This document shows, piece by piece, positions 43,268 to 52,170 of a DNA stretch of 64,000 nucleotides. This DNA is from an uncultured bacterium (GTDB lineage Bacteria; Bacillota_I; Bacilli_A; RFN20; CAG-826). Every line of letters begins with the position of its first letter. The first letter of the stretch is position 1. The translations under genes and the position numbers were made by a program. The notes beneath the pieces were generated by a model that worked only from the letters and a program-made list of their open reading frames with translations, ran no database searches and was not told the DNA's origin. The DNA lies in contig CASFTG010000002.1 in the NCBI GenBank assembly GCA_949297805.1, positions 203,871 to 267,870 of the forward strand. The letters run 5' to 3'.

Positions 43268-44251
43268 ATGGAAAAAACCTGGTTGTTCATCAAGGAGCAT
43301 CTGGCGTTATTGATCGCCATCGTCGTCGGATTGCTCGCCTACATCTGCTTCGGTGGGGCCGCCTTCTCTTATGAAGATGAAGCCGAAAAGGATGTTTTGC
43401 TCTCGTTTGTCGATACGATCAATGCTGTCCCGGCTAGTTTTGGTTTCTTTGTCTATTTGGCTTTGATCATGCCCGGAGTCGGAGTCATTTTGCTTGGCTT
43501 AAGCCTGATTCACCGCTACTTCGGCTTTGCTGGGATGGCGGTGCTATTCGCTGATGCCATCTTTGCTTTCTTCCTGCCCGATTTCCTCGAATACGGGATT
43601 GGCTATGATCTTGGCTTTGAATTCTTTGGCTCTTGGCTCCCCTCGGTGACCTTGGTTGCCGCCTGCTTTGCCTTATTCACCGTCTCCAGCTCGGAAAAGA
43701 TCGAAATCGCCGATATGGCGGAGATGGGGATGCTGATTGGCATGGCTTTCATCCTTAACCTCTTTAAGTTATTCACCATCGGTTCCGATGGGGGTTCGGT
43801 CAACCTTCAGATGGTGCCGTTATTCATCCTGGCCCTGCGCCGGGGACCGGTCAAAGGGTTCGTCGCCTGTGGCATCGTCTATGGTCTTCTCACTTGCTTA
43901 ACCGATGGTTATGGGTTCGCTACCTATCCTTTTGACTACCTCATCGGCTTCGGATCAGCCGCGCTTATCGGCTTCTTCCGGCCACTCATCTTCTCCGACT
44001 CACAGCAAACCTATAACGTCAAAGGGGAGATCTTCCTCTTCATCGCTGGCTTATCGGCGACCTTAATGAGGATGATCGGCTCGACCATTTCCTCGGTCGT
44101 GGTCTATAACTACACCTTGGCGGCCGGTATCCTCTACAACCTCACCTATATTCCCCTTTCGGGCTTATTCGGCATCATCGTCTTAATGGGCATCTATGGG
44201 CCGATGATTAAGATTGAGAAGATGTTCCCGGTCAGCCGGAAGCCAGCCTAA
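43268..44251 (+). CDS. thiT: Thiamine-specific ECF transporter S component with N-terminal extension
   Basis: The C-terminal 180 residues of this 327-aa protein (about 146-327) are a ThiT-type S component: MGMLIGMAFILNLFKLF, GGSVNLQMVPLFILALRRGP and FATYPFDYLIGFGSAALIGFF. It binds thiamine and joins the shared ECF EcfA/EcfT module, which is not in this window. The first 145 residues add about four hydrophobic segments absent from standard ThiT (about 180-200 aa). The TPP riboswitch immediately upstream supports the role. GGAGG precedes ATG 43268 and can be masked by the riboswitch. Confidence 0.88.
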   Translation: MEKTWLFIKEHLALLIAIVVGLLAYICFGGAAFSYEDEAEKDVLLSFVDTINAVPASFGFFVYLALIMPGVGVILLGLSLIHRYFGFAGMAVLFADAIFAFFLPDFLEYGIGYDLGFEFFGSWLPSVTLVAACFALFTVSSSEKIEIADMAEMGMLIGMAFILNLFKLFTIGSDGGSVNLQMVPLFILALRRGPVKGFVACGIVYGLLTCLTDGYGFATYPFDYLIGFGSAALIGFFRPLIFSDSQQTYNVKGEIFLFIAGLSATLMRMIGSTISSVVVYNYTLAAGILYNLTYIPLSGLFGIIVLMGIYGPMIKIEKMFPVSRKPA

Positions 44252-44351
44252 GGAAGCAATTTTGCCTTTTTCTCCCCTTTTCCAATATTTTTAGGGTGAC
44301 TTTTCCTTCGCCCGTGTTATATTCCTTTCGCCTAATTTGAAGGATTGATCC

Positions 44352-45566
44352 ATGGAAGAAGAAATCAAGAACGATAACCCGGCGACGGAAGTCGAACCGA
44401 CCCCCTCTTCGGAGGCGGGGACGGAAAAGACAACCCCGGTAACTAGCGAAGCCGTTGAAGCGGCCTCGGAAGCCTACGACGAAAACGGCTTCACCGATGC
44501 CCCTAAGCCGGTGGTTGAACAGCCTAAACCGGAAGAAAAAGCCGAAGAATCGACCGAAGTGGCGGTCGATCCGCACAAAGTCAAAGACGAGGACGAGAAA
44601 GAAGAACTCGTCAAGCCGTCTGAGAGGGACGCCAACGGTAACATCGCCTATGCCGATGAACGGTTCCAAACCATTGAGAAAGCCCGAAAGAAACATCTCA
44701 AATTGGTTAAGAAACTCTCCTATATCAAAGTCGCCATCACCTTCGGCGGCTTAGCCATCGTCTTATGTGGCTGGCTTATCCCGGCCTTTACGATGAAAGA
44801 ACCGGGCCGGATTCCGACCTATATCGGCTTGGCCCTGGCCGTCTTGACCGTCGTCGCCATCTGCGTCTACGGCATCCTCTCGAAGAAGAAGCAGGTCAAG
44901 TCGACCGAGGAATACCTCGCCTCCTACTTCAAGGAATGCGACGAATACCTCTTTGAAGGGTTGCCGATCACCAACCTCCAAGGCGGGATGAAGGAAAAGA
45001 TCACCGACGACGAGTTCAATGGCTCGGATTTATATGGGCCCTGCTCGAAACATGAAGAAGTTTCGAACATCGGCTCCCGCGATTCTTTAACCTTCGATTA
45101 TGACGGCATGAAATGCGCTCTCGCTGATGTTGGGGCCGAAGCCCGGACCCCAAAAGGTTTCCTTACCGTCTTCATCGGGAAATACCTTCGGACCGAGAAT
45201 CATCTTAGTGTCGATGAAGGAGGGTTATTCGTCTACATCAAAGGCGGCCCCCGTTCAACGCCCCCGTCCTTCCTCTTCCAAAAGGATATGGAGCCCATAG
45301 AAGACACCAAGAAATATTGCATCTTTGGGAAGAAGTCCAACAAGAAGCTGCTGACCAAGGAGTTCCGCCAGGCCATCAAGAACATCCATACCGATAACTT
45401 GCTCATCGACCTCGCCATCTCCTTCAAGTCGGGCAAGACCTATTGGGCGATGGGGTATGAGGATACCTTGATGGTCGCCCCGGTCGATAAGCCCTTCGAT
45501 CCGATTTACCTCACCAAATACAAAGAGCAGCTCCATTCGATCCTCGAATTAGCGAAAACGCTCTAG
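44352..45566 (+). CDS. Membrane protein with acidic N-terminus and DUF3137-like domain
   Basis: The 404-aa protein has a disordered, Glu/Pro-rich N-terminal region (1-100), a charged helix, two membrane helices (about 125-145 and 152-172) and a soluble C-terminal domain (about 190-400: YLFEGLPITNLQGGM, LFVYIKGGP, FGKKSNKKLLTKEFRQAI). The C-terminal part resembles DUF3137 proteins, whose function is unknown. An extended -10 (TGTTATATT) near 44318 and GAAGGA before the ATG give a conventional leader. A terminator follows it. Confidence 0.7.
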   Translation: MEEEIKNDNPATEVEPTPSSEAGTEKTTPVTSEAVEAASEAYDENGFTDAPKPVVEQPKPEEKAEESTEVAVDPHKVKDEDEKEELVKPSERDANGNIAYADERFQTIEKARKKHLKLVKKLSYIKVAITFGGLAIVLCGWLIPAFTMKEPGRIPTYIGLALAVLTVVAICVYGILSKKKQVKSTEEYLASYFKECDEYLFEGLPITNLQGGMKEKITDDEFNGSDLYGPCSKHEEVSNIGSRDSLTFDYDGMKCALADVGAEARTPKGFLTVFIGKYLRTENHLSVDEGGLFVYIKGGPRSTPPSFLFQKDMEPIEDTKKYCIFGKKSNKKLLTKEFRQAIKNIHTDNLLIDLAISFKSGKTYWAMGYEDTLMVAPVDKPFDPIYLTKYKEQLHSILELAKTL

Positions 45567-45567
45567 A

Positions 45568-45598
45568 TAACCGCCTTCTGCGCGGTTTTCTTTTATTC
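45568..45598 (+). terminator. Intrinsic terminator
   Basis: AACCGC and GCGGTT form a short GC stem with a 7-nt loop, followed by TTCTTTT. It lies 10 bases after the membrane-protein stop. Confidence 0.65.
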
Positions 45599-45634
45599 GC
45601 CGGACTTCCTACTTTAACTTAAAGCCTAAGGCTT

Positions 45635-45640
45635 TATAAT
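45635..45640 (+). promoter_or_regulatory. -10 box of the ntdP-t6A operon
   Basis: TATAAT (45635-45640) is followed by TGCCTC, the same 12-base string as at gdpP (3232) and, on the minus strand, at the flippase gene (37395). The expected +1 is 45647, five bases before GTG 45652. Confidence 0.55.
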
Positions 45641-45651
45641 TGCCTCGAAGG

Positions 45652-46266
45652 GTGAAAGGCCCGGCCCTATCCGTTATGAATGATCAACAGTCTCGTCTCG
45701 CGCGCTGGATCAAAGTCCAGGCGTATAAGCACGATGGGAAGCTCCATCGGCAATGGTCTCCGGCTTATTTGGTTTCCGAGACCGATGAATACTATGCTTT
45801 AGCCTCCAAAGCCTCCTGCGTCACTGAAGCCGATGGGAGGCGCTGGATCACCAAAGAGCATGCGATTTTCCTGCTTTTCAAAAAGAAATGGATGAACGTG
45901 ATCGCCATGTTCAAACCCGAATCGGGGATTTGCTATTACGTCAACATCGCTTCCCCGACCATTAAGGACCATGGGATGCTGAAGTACATCGATTACGATC
46001 TCGACGTCAAACTATATCCCGATGGGGCCGAGCGGACCCTCGATGAGAACGAATACGCCCGTCATATCCTGACCTATGGCTATTCGCCTGATTTGTCAAA
46101 AGCCATTGAGAAATCGGTCAAGGAGGTCAAGGTGATGATGGCTAATCATGTCTTCCCCTTCGTCGAAGAGGACATCGAGGCCCTCTATGATCTCTTCTTA
46201 GCTTCCTCGAAGCCATTCATCAAGAAGGACAATGCCTATGGAAAAAACGATCATAAGCCACGGTAA
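45652..46266 (+). CDS. ntdP: Nucleoside tri-/diphosphatase (DUF402, YgaC-like)
   Basis: The 204-aa protein matches DUF402/YgaC throughout: IKVQAYKHDGKLHRQW, ADGRRWITKEHAIFLLF and MLKYIDYDLDVKLYPDGAERTLDENEYARH. Characterised homologues hydrolyse nucleoside tri- and diphosphates. GTG 45652 fits the leaderless promoter; the alternative ATG 45676 starts at the conserved family N-terminus but has no Shine-Dalgarno site. The 3' end overlaps tsaE. Confidence 0.85.
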   Translation: MKGPALSVMNDQQSRLARWIKVQAYKHDGKLHRQWSPAYLVSETDEYYALASKASCVTEADGRRWITKEHAIFLLFKKKWMNVIAMFKPESGICYYVNIASPTIKDHGMLKYIDYDLDVKLYPDGAERTLDENEYARHILTYGYSPDLSKAIEKSVKEVKVMMANHVFPFVEEDIEALYDLFLASSKPFIKKDNAYGKNDHKPR

Positions 46267-46693
46267 GGACGAGACCTTCGCCCTCGGGGTGCATTTGGCT
46301 AGATTGCTCCGGCGGGAAGACGTCATCCTTTTAACTGGCGATTTAGGGGCCGGCAAAACCACCCTCGTCGGCGGGGTAGCCAAGGGACTGAACATTGAGG
46401 AAGCGGTCCTCTCTCCAACCTTCAATATCATGAAATGCTATTTCGATGGGACCATCCCCCTTTATCACATCGATGCCTATCGGTTGGAAGGGCAAAACAT
46501 CGAAATCGGCTTAGACGAATACATCGAAGGCGACGGGGCTTGCTTCATCGAATGGCCGGCCTATATCGCCCCGTTGATCCCCGATGAGCATCTTGACATT
46601 GAGATCAAGAACCTCGGGGGCAATGACCGGGCGATCACCTTCAAATCCAATCATCCCCGTTACGATTTGATCGTCGAGGAGGTGGGGCAATGA
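46238..46693 (+). CDS. tsaE: tRNA t6A biosynthesis ATPase TsaE
   Basis: The 151-aa P-loop protein has LTGDLGAGKTTLV Walker A, SPTFNIM and the late YHIDAYRLEG and CFIEWPAYI blocks of TsaE. It helps the TsaB-TsaD complex make N6-threonylcarbamoyladenosine at A37 of ANN-decoding tRNAs. It overlaps ntdP and the next gene (ATGA). An alternative ATG lies 6 nt upstream at 46232. Confidence 0.95.
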   Translation: MEKTIISHGKDETFALGVHLARLLRREDVILLTGDLGAGKTTLVGGVAKGLNIEEAVLSPTFNIMKCYFDGTIPLYHIDAYRLEGQNIEIGLDEYIEGDGACFIEWPAYIAPLIPDEHLDIEIKNLGGNDRAITFKSNHPRYDLIVEEVGQ

Positions 46694-47742
46694 TTTGTTT
46701 AGCATTGGATACCTCGGAGAAAAACCTCTCCATTGGGCTAGATATCGACGGCAAGGTCGAGACCTTAACGGAGCCCGCTTTCTTACGGCAGAGTGAAATC
46801 CTCGTCGAAAGAATCGACGAAATGTTAAAAAAACATCAGCTGGAAGCGACCGCCATTAACCGGATCATCGTCACCGTCGGGCCTGGTTCCTACACCGGGG
46901 TCCGGATTGCTTTGACCGTCGCTAAGGTCATGGCCTTGGCTTCGGGCGCTGAACTTTATCTTGCCTCCTCCTTAGAGGCTTTATGTCCCATTGAAGGGAG
47001 TTACCTTTGCTTAGATAACGCCCGGGGCAAACGTTCCTATCTTGGGGTCTACGTCAATGGGGAATGTCAGGTTAAAGACTGCATCAAGGATAACTCCGAG
47101 GTATTGGAATATATTAAAGACCATCCTGAGCTAACCCCGATCGGCGATTTGGCTTATTTAGGCTTGCAAACGCCTGAATATGACGTGGCCAAAAACCTCC
47201 TTGCCCGGATCGATGCAAAGCATTTATGCGCCGAGCCTTTAGGCGCTCGGCCGGTCTACCTCAAAGACGATTACGAGGCCGGCAACTTCAAAATCACCAT
47301 CCGCAAGACCTTGCCGAGCGACCTTGATGCCATTATGGATATCGAGGCCTCGTCCTTTAAGCATCCTTATACTCGGACGCAGATGCTGTCGGAATTAACC
47401 GAGAACCCCTGCGCCCATGTCTATTCCGCCTTAGTCGATGCCGAAGTGGTGGGGTTCATCGATTTCATGATCACCTTTAACTCGGCGACTATTTCCCAAA
47501 TCGCCGTCAAGGAGAGTATGCGGGGCAAAGGAATCGGGAACCGGTTGATCGGTCAGCTCATCAAAGACTGCGAAGCCCAAGCCGACCCGGTCGAGTTCGT
47601 CACCTTGGAAGTCCGGCAAAGCAATGAAAAGGCGCAAAAGTTCTATAAACGTCATAAATTTGAGCCCATCCTCGTTAAGAAAGGCTATTACGATGACGGG
47701 GAGGATGCGGTGTATATGGTAAGGAGCATCGTCCATGGCTAG
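46690..47742 (+). CDS. tsaB: TsaB-RimI fusion protein
   Basis: The 350-aa protein joins TsaB (1-200: LALDTSEKNLSIGL, VGPGSYTGVRIALTVAK) to a GNAT acetyltransferase (about 205-350: RKTLPSDLDAIMDIEASSF, QIAVKESMRGKGIGNRLI, LEVRQSNEKAQKFYKRHKF) of the RimI type. TsaB scaffolds TsaD; RimI acetylates the N-terminus of ribosomal protein bS18 in other bacteria. The two genes are usually adjacent; here they are one chain. It overlaps tsaE and tsaD. Confidence 0.93.
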   Translation: MICLALDTSEKNLSIGLDIDGKVETLTEPAFLRQSEILVERIDEMLKKHQLEATAINRIIVTVGPGSYTGVRIALTVAKVMALASGAELYLASSLEALCPIEGSYLCLDNARGKRSYLGVYVNGECQVKDCIKDNSEVLEYIKDHPELTPIGDLAYLGLQTPEYDVAKNLLARIDAKHLCAEPLGARPVYLKDDYEAGNFKITIRKTLPSDLDAIMDIEASSFKHPYTRTQMLSELTENPCAHVYSALVDAEVVGFIDFMITFNSATISQIAVKESMRGKGIGNRLIGQLIKDCEAQADPVEFVTLEVRQSNEKAQKFYKRHKFEPILVKKGYYDDGEDAVYMVRSIVHG

Positions 47743-48766
47743 GATATTGGCAATCGAATCAAGCTGCGACGAAACCGCGGTCGCCATCACCGGCGAAGGC
47801 AAGCTTTTGTCTTCGGTCGTCGCTACCCAAATCTCGGTCCACGAGAAGTATGGCGGGGTCATGCCGGAGATCGCCTCGCGACTGCACTGCGAGAACATCG
47901 GGGTCTGCTTGAAACAGGCTTTAGACGAGGCCCATCTTTCCTTTAAGGATCTTGATGCCATCGCCGTTACCAGGGGGCCTGGTCTTATTGGGTGTCTCCA
48001 TGTTGGACTCCAAGCCGCGAAAACCTTGGCGATGATGTATCACCTGCCTTTGATCCCCGTCCACCATTTGGCCGGACATGTTTACGCGAACGAATACGTT
48101 GGGGAATTGAAGTTCCCTCTCCTTTGCGTCGTCGTCTCCGGCGGCAACACCGAATTGGTGTATATGAAAGAATCGATGGATTTCCAGATCATCGGCGAGA
48201 CCAAAGATGATGCGGTCGGGGAATGCTATGACAAGGTGGCCCGGGTCTTAGGGCTTCCCTATCCCGGCGGGGTTCCAATCGATAAGCATGCCAAAAACGG
48301 AAAGCATACTTATCACCTCCCGTCCCCGGCTTCGCCCGCTGGACCGTTTGACTTCTCCTATTCGGGCTTAAAGACCTCGGTCATCAATTTGGTTAATTCG
48401 CTTAAGATGAAAGGGGAGAAGGTCAATGTCGATGACATGGCCAAATCCTTCCAGGACGTGGCGATTGGGATGATCATCGACCGGACCAAGAAAGCGGTCG
48501 CTGCCTATCCGGTTAAGCAAGTGGTCTTAGCCGGTGGGGTAAGCGCCAATTCCTACCTCCGGGAACAGATGACTAATCTATTTAAAGATAGCGATATCGA
48601 TCTGCTCATCCCCCCGTTATGGTGCACGACCGATAATGCGGCCATGATTGCTAAGGTCGCCGAGCACTTATACAAGATGAAAGTATTCGCCCCCTTAACC
48701 CTTGGTGTCGACCCCAACTGGAAAATCGACCATTACAAGGAATTCTCTTCCACTTATTCGAAGTAA
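47735..48766 (+). CDS. tsaD: tRNA threonylcarbamoyltransferase TsaD
   Basis: The 343-aa ASKHA-fold protein has the full family pattern: ILAIESSCDETAVAI, TRGPGLIGCLHVGL, PVHHLAGHVYANE (metal His pair), VVSGGNTELVYM and LAGGVSANSYLR. It transfers the threonylcarbamoyl group from TC-AMP to A37 of tRNA. It is the last t6A gene of the operon and overlaps tsaB by 8 nt. Confidence 0.97.
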   Translation: MARILAIESSCDETAVAITGEGKLLSSVVATQISVHEKYGGVMPEIASRLHCENIGVCLKQALDEAHLSFKDLDAIAVTRGPGLIGCLHVGLQAAKTLAMMYHLPLIPVHHLAGHVYANEYVGELKFPLLCVVVSGGNTELVYMKESMDFQIIGETKDDAVGECYDKVARVLGLPYPGGVPIDKHAKNGKHTYHLPSPASPAGPFDFSYSGLKTSVINLVNSLKMKGEKVNVDDMAKSFQDVAIGMIIDRTKKAVAAYPVKQVVLAGGVSANSYLREQMTNLFKDSDIDLLIPPLWCTTDNAAMIAKVAEHLYKMKVFAPLTLGVDPNWKIDHYKEFSSTYSK

Positions 48767-48782
48767 AGGATAAATTACAGCT

Positions 48783-50174
48783 ATGCAACCGAAAGCCATT
48801 ACCATTCGTTCGCTCTATGAGCGCTTCTCCTCCGAGGATTTAACTAAACTCGGGGAAATTTATGTCCAAGGCTGGGTCCGGACCAACCGTGATTCTGGCT
48901 CGATTGGCTTTATCGCCCTTAATGACGGGACTTGCTTTAAAACCGTCCAGATCGTCTATAACGATAAGCTTCCTAATCACGATGTGGTCACCCACATTCT
49001 GACCGGGGCTTGCATCCGGGTCGGGGGGACGGTGGTTTATACCCCGGAGATGAAGCAGCCCTTTGAGATCCATGCCACCTCGGTGGAGGTGTTAGGGGAA
49101 TGCGCATCCGATTATCCGCTTCAGAAGAAACGCCATTCGTTTGAGTATTTACGCGACATCGCCCATCTCCGTCCCCGGGCTAATACCTTCCTAGCCTTAT
49201 ACCGGGTCCGCTCGGTCTTGGCCTTAGGGATTCACGAATTCTTCCAAGGGAAAGGGTTCGTCTACGTCCATACCCCCGAGATCACCGGCAATGACGCCGA
49301 AGGGGCGGGGCAGACTTTCACGATTGCCACCAATGACGAGGAAGGGAAACTCTCGGTCACCGACTTCTATGGCAAGCCGACCCATTTGACCGTCTCGGGT
49401 CAGCTCCATGTCGAATCTTTTGCTTTGGCCTTTAAAGACGTCTATACCTTCGGGCCGACTTTCCGGGCCGAGAAATCCAATACCCCGCGCCATGCCTCGG
49501 AGTTCTGGATGATCGAGCCGGAGATCTGCTTCGCCGACTTAGAAGACGACATGGAACTGATGGAAGAGACCATCAAGTTCTGCATCCAGTACGTCTTCGA
49601 TCATTGCCCGGATGAGATGGACTTCTTTGACAAGATGATCGCCCCGGGTTTAAAGGATAAACTTAACCATGTTCTAAATACCCCTTTTAAGCGGATGACC
49701 TATACCGAAGCCATCGACATTCTCCAAAAAGCGGTGCAAAACGGCCATAAGTTTGAAGAAAACAACATCTATTGGGGATTCGATCTCCTTTCGGAACACG
49801 AACGTTATTTGACTGAAGAAGTGGCTAAAGGCCCCCTCTTCCTGACCGATTACCCGGCCGGCATCAAAGCCTTCTACATGCGGGAAAATGACGATGGCAA
49901 GACCGTCGCTGCCTGCGACTTATTGGTGCCGGGCGAAGGTGAAATCATCGGGGGTTCCCAACGTGAGGAACGTTACGAGGTCTTGAAGAAGAAGATGGAG
50001 AAATGCGGCAACGAGAAAGGGCTTGAATGGTATCTCGATACCCGTAAATACGGCGGCTGCATCCATTCTGGCTTCGGGATTGGCTTCGACCGGTTGCTGA
50101 TGTATTTAACCGGCATCACCAACATTCGCGATACCGAGCCTTTCCCCCGGACTTCGAGCAATATAAAATTCTAA
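48783..50174 (+). CDS. asnS: Asparaginyl-tRNA synthetase
   Basis: The 463-aa class IIb synthetase has an N-terminal OB-fold anticodon domain (about 20-115: VQGWVRTNRDSGSIGFIALNDGT), motif 2 FRAEKSNTPRHASEFWMIEPE and motif 3 GFGIGFDRLLMYLTGI. The presence of AsnS means that GatCAB in this genome is probably needed mainly for Gln-tRNA(Gln) (inference). It lies 16 nt after tsaD. Confidence 0.96.
   Translation: MQPKAITIRSLYERFSSEDLTKLGEIYVQGWVRTNRDSGSIGFIALNDGTCFKTVQIVYNDKLPNHDVVTHILTGACIRVGGTVVYTPEMKQPFEIHATSVEVLGECASDYPLQKKRHSFEYLRDIAHLRPRANTFLALYRVRSVLALGIHEFFQGKGFVYVHTPEITGNDAEGAGQTFTIATNDEEGKLSVTDFYGKPTHLTVSGQLHVESFALAFKDVYTFGPTFRAEKSNTPRHASEFWMIEPEICFADLEDDMELMEETIKFCIQYVFDHCPDEMDFFDKMIAPGLKDKLNHVLNTPFKRMTYTEAIDILQKAVQNGHKFEENNIYWGFDLLSEHERYLTEEVAKGPLFLTDYPAGIKAFYMRENDDGKTVAACDLLVPGEGEIIGGSQREERYEVLKKKMEKCGNEKGLEWYLDTRKYGGCIHSGFGIGFDRLLMYLTGITNIRDTEPFPRTSSNIKF
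50162..50169 (+). promoter_or_regulatory. -10 box of the small membrane protein genes
   Basis: TATAAAAT (50162-50169), inside the last codons of asnS, predicts a +1 at about 50174-50176, just before ATG 50178. Confidence 0.4.
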
Positions 50175-50177
50175 TGT

Positions 50178-50339
50178 ATGGATAACCAACCGATTGAAGG
50201 GCAGATCGCCGAGGAGCCGAAGAAAGAGACCTTGGTCGCTAGGAAGAGGATCTTCTTCCTCCTTTTGGCAATTTCCCTCATCGTTTTGGCCTTCATCATT
50301 TGGGAAATCGTTGATCTTTGCCTTGGAGGGGTGGCATGA
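50178..50339 (+). CDS. Small single-pass membrane protein (53 aa)
   Basis: The frame encodes a polar N-terminus (MDNQPIEGQIAEEPKK), one hydrophobic helix (about 26-48) and a short end. Its stop overlaps the start of the next membrane protein (ATGA), a sign of a real gene. No family is recognised. Confidence 0.55.
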   Translation: MDNQPIEGQIAEEPKKETLVARKRIFFLLLAISLIVLAFIIWEIVDLCLGGVA

Positions 50340-50794
50340 GCCATACCCCAACCCAGGTTAAGCAAGCCCAGAACAAGGTCCCGGCCTCAATCCGGGCTGG
50401 AAGGATACTTTTGCTTCTCTGCGGGTCGGCTTTCTTGCTCTTTGCTATCTTCAACTTAGTCGATTTTGGCTTACGCTGCGCTGGCCAATCCGGCAATCCC
50501 CACGACCCGTTCTCCTTGACCTGGACCATCGGGCTTCCCTTTATTTCGTTGTTTATGGTGGCTTCGGCCATCGGGGCCTTCTCCTATGTTAAGGAGAAAG
50601 GACCTTTCATCTCCCTCGTCTCTTTGATGGCGATAATCTCCGCCCTCCTTTGCCTCATCGTTTTCGGTTTGGAGATCCGTTATCTGCTTAATAACGGGAC
50701 TCTCTTCTCCTTGCATTTCGGTTATTTCGTTGAAGGGGTCTTCGCCTTCCTTTATTTCATCGGTTGGCTCTTGGCCAATAATTGGTTGGATTAG
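50336..50794 (+). CDS. Four-helix membrane protein, function unknown
   Basis: The 152-aa protein has four hydrophobic segments (about 21-42, 62-82, 90-112 and 122-147). The start is set by the ATGA overlap with the 53-aa gene. It lies between that gene and a lipoprotein gene 2 nt downstream, so the three look like one unit. No family is recognised. Confidence 0.65.
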   Translation: MSHTPTQVKQAQNKVPASIRAGRILLLLCGSAFLLFAIFNLVDFGLRCAGQSGNPHDPFSLTWTIGLPFISLFMVASAIGAFSYVKEKGPFISLVSLMAIISALLCLIVFGLEIRYLLNNGTLFSLHFGYFVEGVFAFLYFIGWLLANNWLD

Positions 50795-50796
50795 TT

Positions 50797-50949
50797 ATGA
50801 AAAAAGTATTGCTAATTATCTTGATGGGGTGCGGGCTTCTGCTTGCTTCCTGCTCATCGTCTTCAAACAAAAAGCCATCGGATTGCGATGGCAATGGGGT
50901 GTGCCATATCGGCGACAAGAACTTAAATTCCTACGTGTTCAATCGCTAG
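50797..50949 (+). CDS. Very small lipoprotein (50 aa)
   Basis: The product begins MKKVLLIILMGCGLLLASCS, a complete signal peptide with the lipobox LASC, leaving a mature lipopeptide of about 31 residues that contains two further cysteines (CDGNGVC). It starts 2 nt after the stop of the four-helix protein gene. The signal is too specific to be chance. The function is unknown; a lipid-anchored peptide working with the adjacent membrane proteins is plausible. The end overlaps the convergent gene by 11 nt. Confidence 0.7.
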   Translation: MKKVLLIILMGCGLLLASCSSSSNKKPSDCDGNGVCHIGDKNLNSYVFNR

Positions 50950-51601
50950 GCAGAACCGGCTTATCAGCCTTGATGTCGAGCTTTGACACCACGTCCTCGT
51001 TGGCGTTATACCCGGCGAGGCTTTTTTCATAAACCTTGACCGAACGGGAATGGATCATGAAGGTCCGGGAAAGATAGGCTTGGGCGCAGTAAAGATAATA
51101 GAGCCCGGCCACGAGCCAGAGGATGACTTCGATATACTCGGCCGCATGGGCCCAGACGAAGGTCGGCTCATGGAGGACGGAGGGCCAATGGGACAAGAGG
51201 GTTATCCCGAAGACCTCGACGAAGAGCCCTTCTTCTTCCCAGTCAAAGGAGATAAATAATTCGCCAAAGGTGACGAAGGGGTTCCGTCCCCATTCCCCCG
51301 TCGCGAGGTTGGCAATCAAATAAATTATCAAGCCGACTAAGGCAATCAAAAACGGCGGGATTGAATCTTTGAAGAAGGCCCGGTTGTTTTTCTTAAACCC
51401 GAGTTTTCGGAAATCCTGGGTCGAGTTGACGACGTGGGTTTTAGCGACGTCATACATCATCGAATCGGCCCGTTTGGCCTGGGCCATCATGGTATGGCGG
51501 ACCGCCACCCCGATTAAGCCAAGGATCAAGAATAAGATAATGGCGATGACGATGGCGATGACGAAGGCCCGCTTATCGGTCTCGGAAAGGAGGAAGTTCA
51601 T
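50939..51601 (-). CDS. Membrane protein, function unknown
   Basis: The 220-aa protein has an N-terminal helix (12-34), a basic soluble stretch, helices around 80-98 and 155-172, and a soluble C-terminus. No family is recognised. The ATG overlaps the stop of the preceding gene (51598) and is preceded by AAGGAGGTGAACAA, a strong Shine-Dalgarno site inside that gene's end. Confidence 0.65.
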   Translation of the reverse strand: MNFLLSETDKRAFVIAIVIAIILFLILGLIGVAVRHTMMAQAKRADSMMYDVAKTHVVNSTQDFRKLGFKKNNRAFFKDSIPPFLIALVGLIIYLIANLATGEWGRNPFVTFGELFISFDWEEEGLFVEVFGITLLSHWPSVLHEPTFVWAHAAEYIEVILWLVAGLYYLYCAQAYLSRTFMIHSRSVKVYEKSLAGYNANEDVVSKLDIKADKPVLPSD

Positions 51602-52170
51602 TTGTTCACCTCCTTATCGGAGGGGAATTGGGCGAGGTCAAGCGGTTTAACCTCGACCACCTCCGGGGTCGGCTGGGTTGGAATCTGATTGACGACTGGA
51701 TTCGGAATCTGGACGGGCTCAGGACTGGGTATTTGGGTCATATCCGGATTGGGGATGACGGTCGGTTGAGGGTTAGCCGGCTGATAATTGGGCAGACTTG
51801 TTCCGGGCATCATCCCTTGGTTGTAATAAGGGTTATTCGGCAGCCCCGGGACCGGCGGCACCCCCGGCATCATCGGGGCACCGGAATAGAAGTTTTGTTG
51901 AACGTAAACCGTTTGCGGGCTCGCTTGTTTGTTTTCTTCGCCTTCCCCGTTGGCCTTATCGATGGCTTTTTGATAGATGGCCATGGCTTTCTTCTCTTCT
52001 GGGAAGAGGGGGAAGAGCTTCTCGCCTTTGAAGAAGTTGACGATCATGATGACGAATTGGATAAGGAAATTGAAAACCCCGTAGACCGCGAGCAGCCCAC
52101 AGGCGAGGAGGATTAAGGGGACGAGGAGGAACCAAACGATCCCGAGCCCGAATTCGCGCAGGATTTTCAT
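51598..52170 (-). CDS. Membrane protein with long proline-rich cytosolic or surface tail
   Basis: The 190-aa protein has one or two N-terminal hydrophobic helices (about 8-48), a charged linker, then a Pro/Asn/Gln-rich low-complexity tail (about 95-170) with short repeats of the QIPxP type. No domain is recognised. Such tails often span the wall or bind partners. It overlaps the genes on both sides by 4 nt, so three minus-strand genes form one unit. Confidence 0.65.
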   Translation of the reverse strand: MKILREFGLGIVWFLLVPLILLACGLLAVYGVFNFLIQFVIMIVNFFKGEKLFPLFPEEKKAMAIYQKAIDKANGEGEENKQASPQTVYVQQNFYSGAPMMPGVPPVPGLPNNPYYNQGMMPGTSLPNYQPANPQPTVIPNPDMTQIPSPEPVQIPNPVVNQIPTQPTPEVVEVKPLDLAQFPSDKEVNK

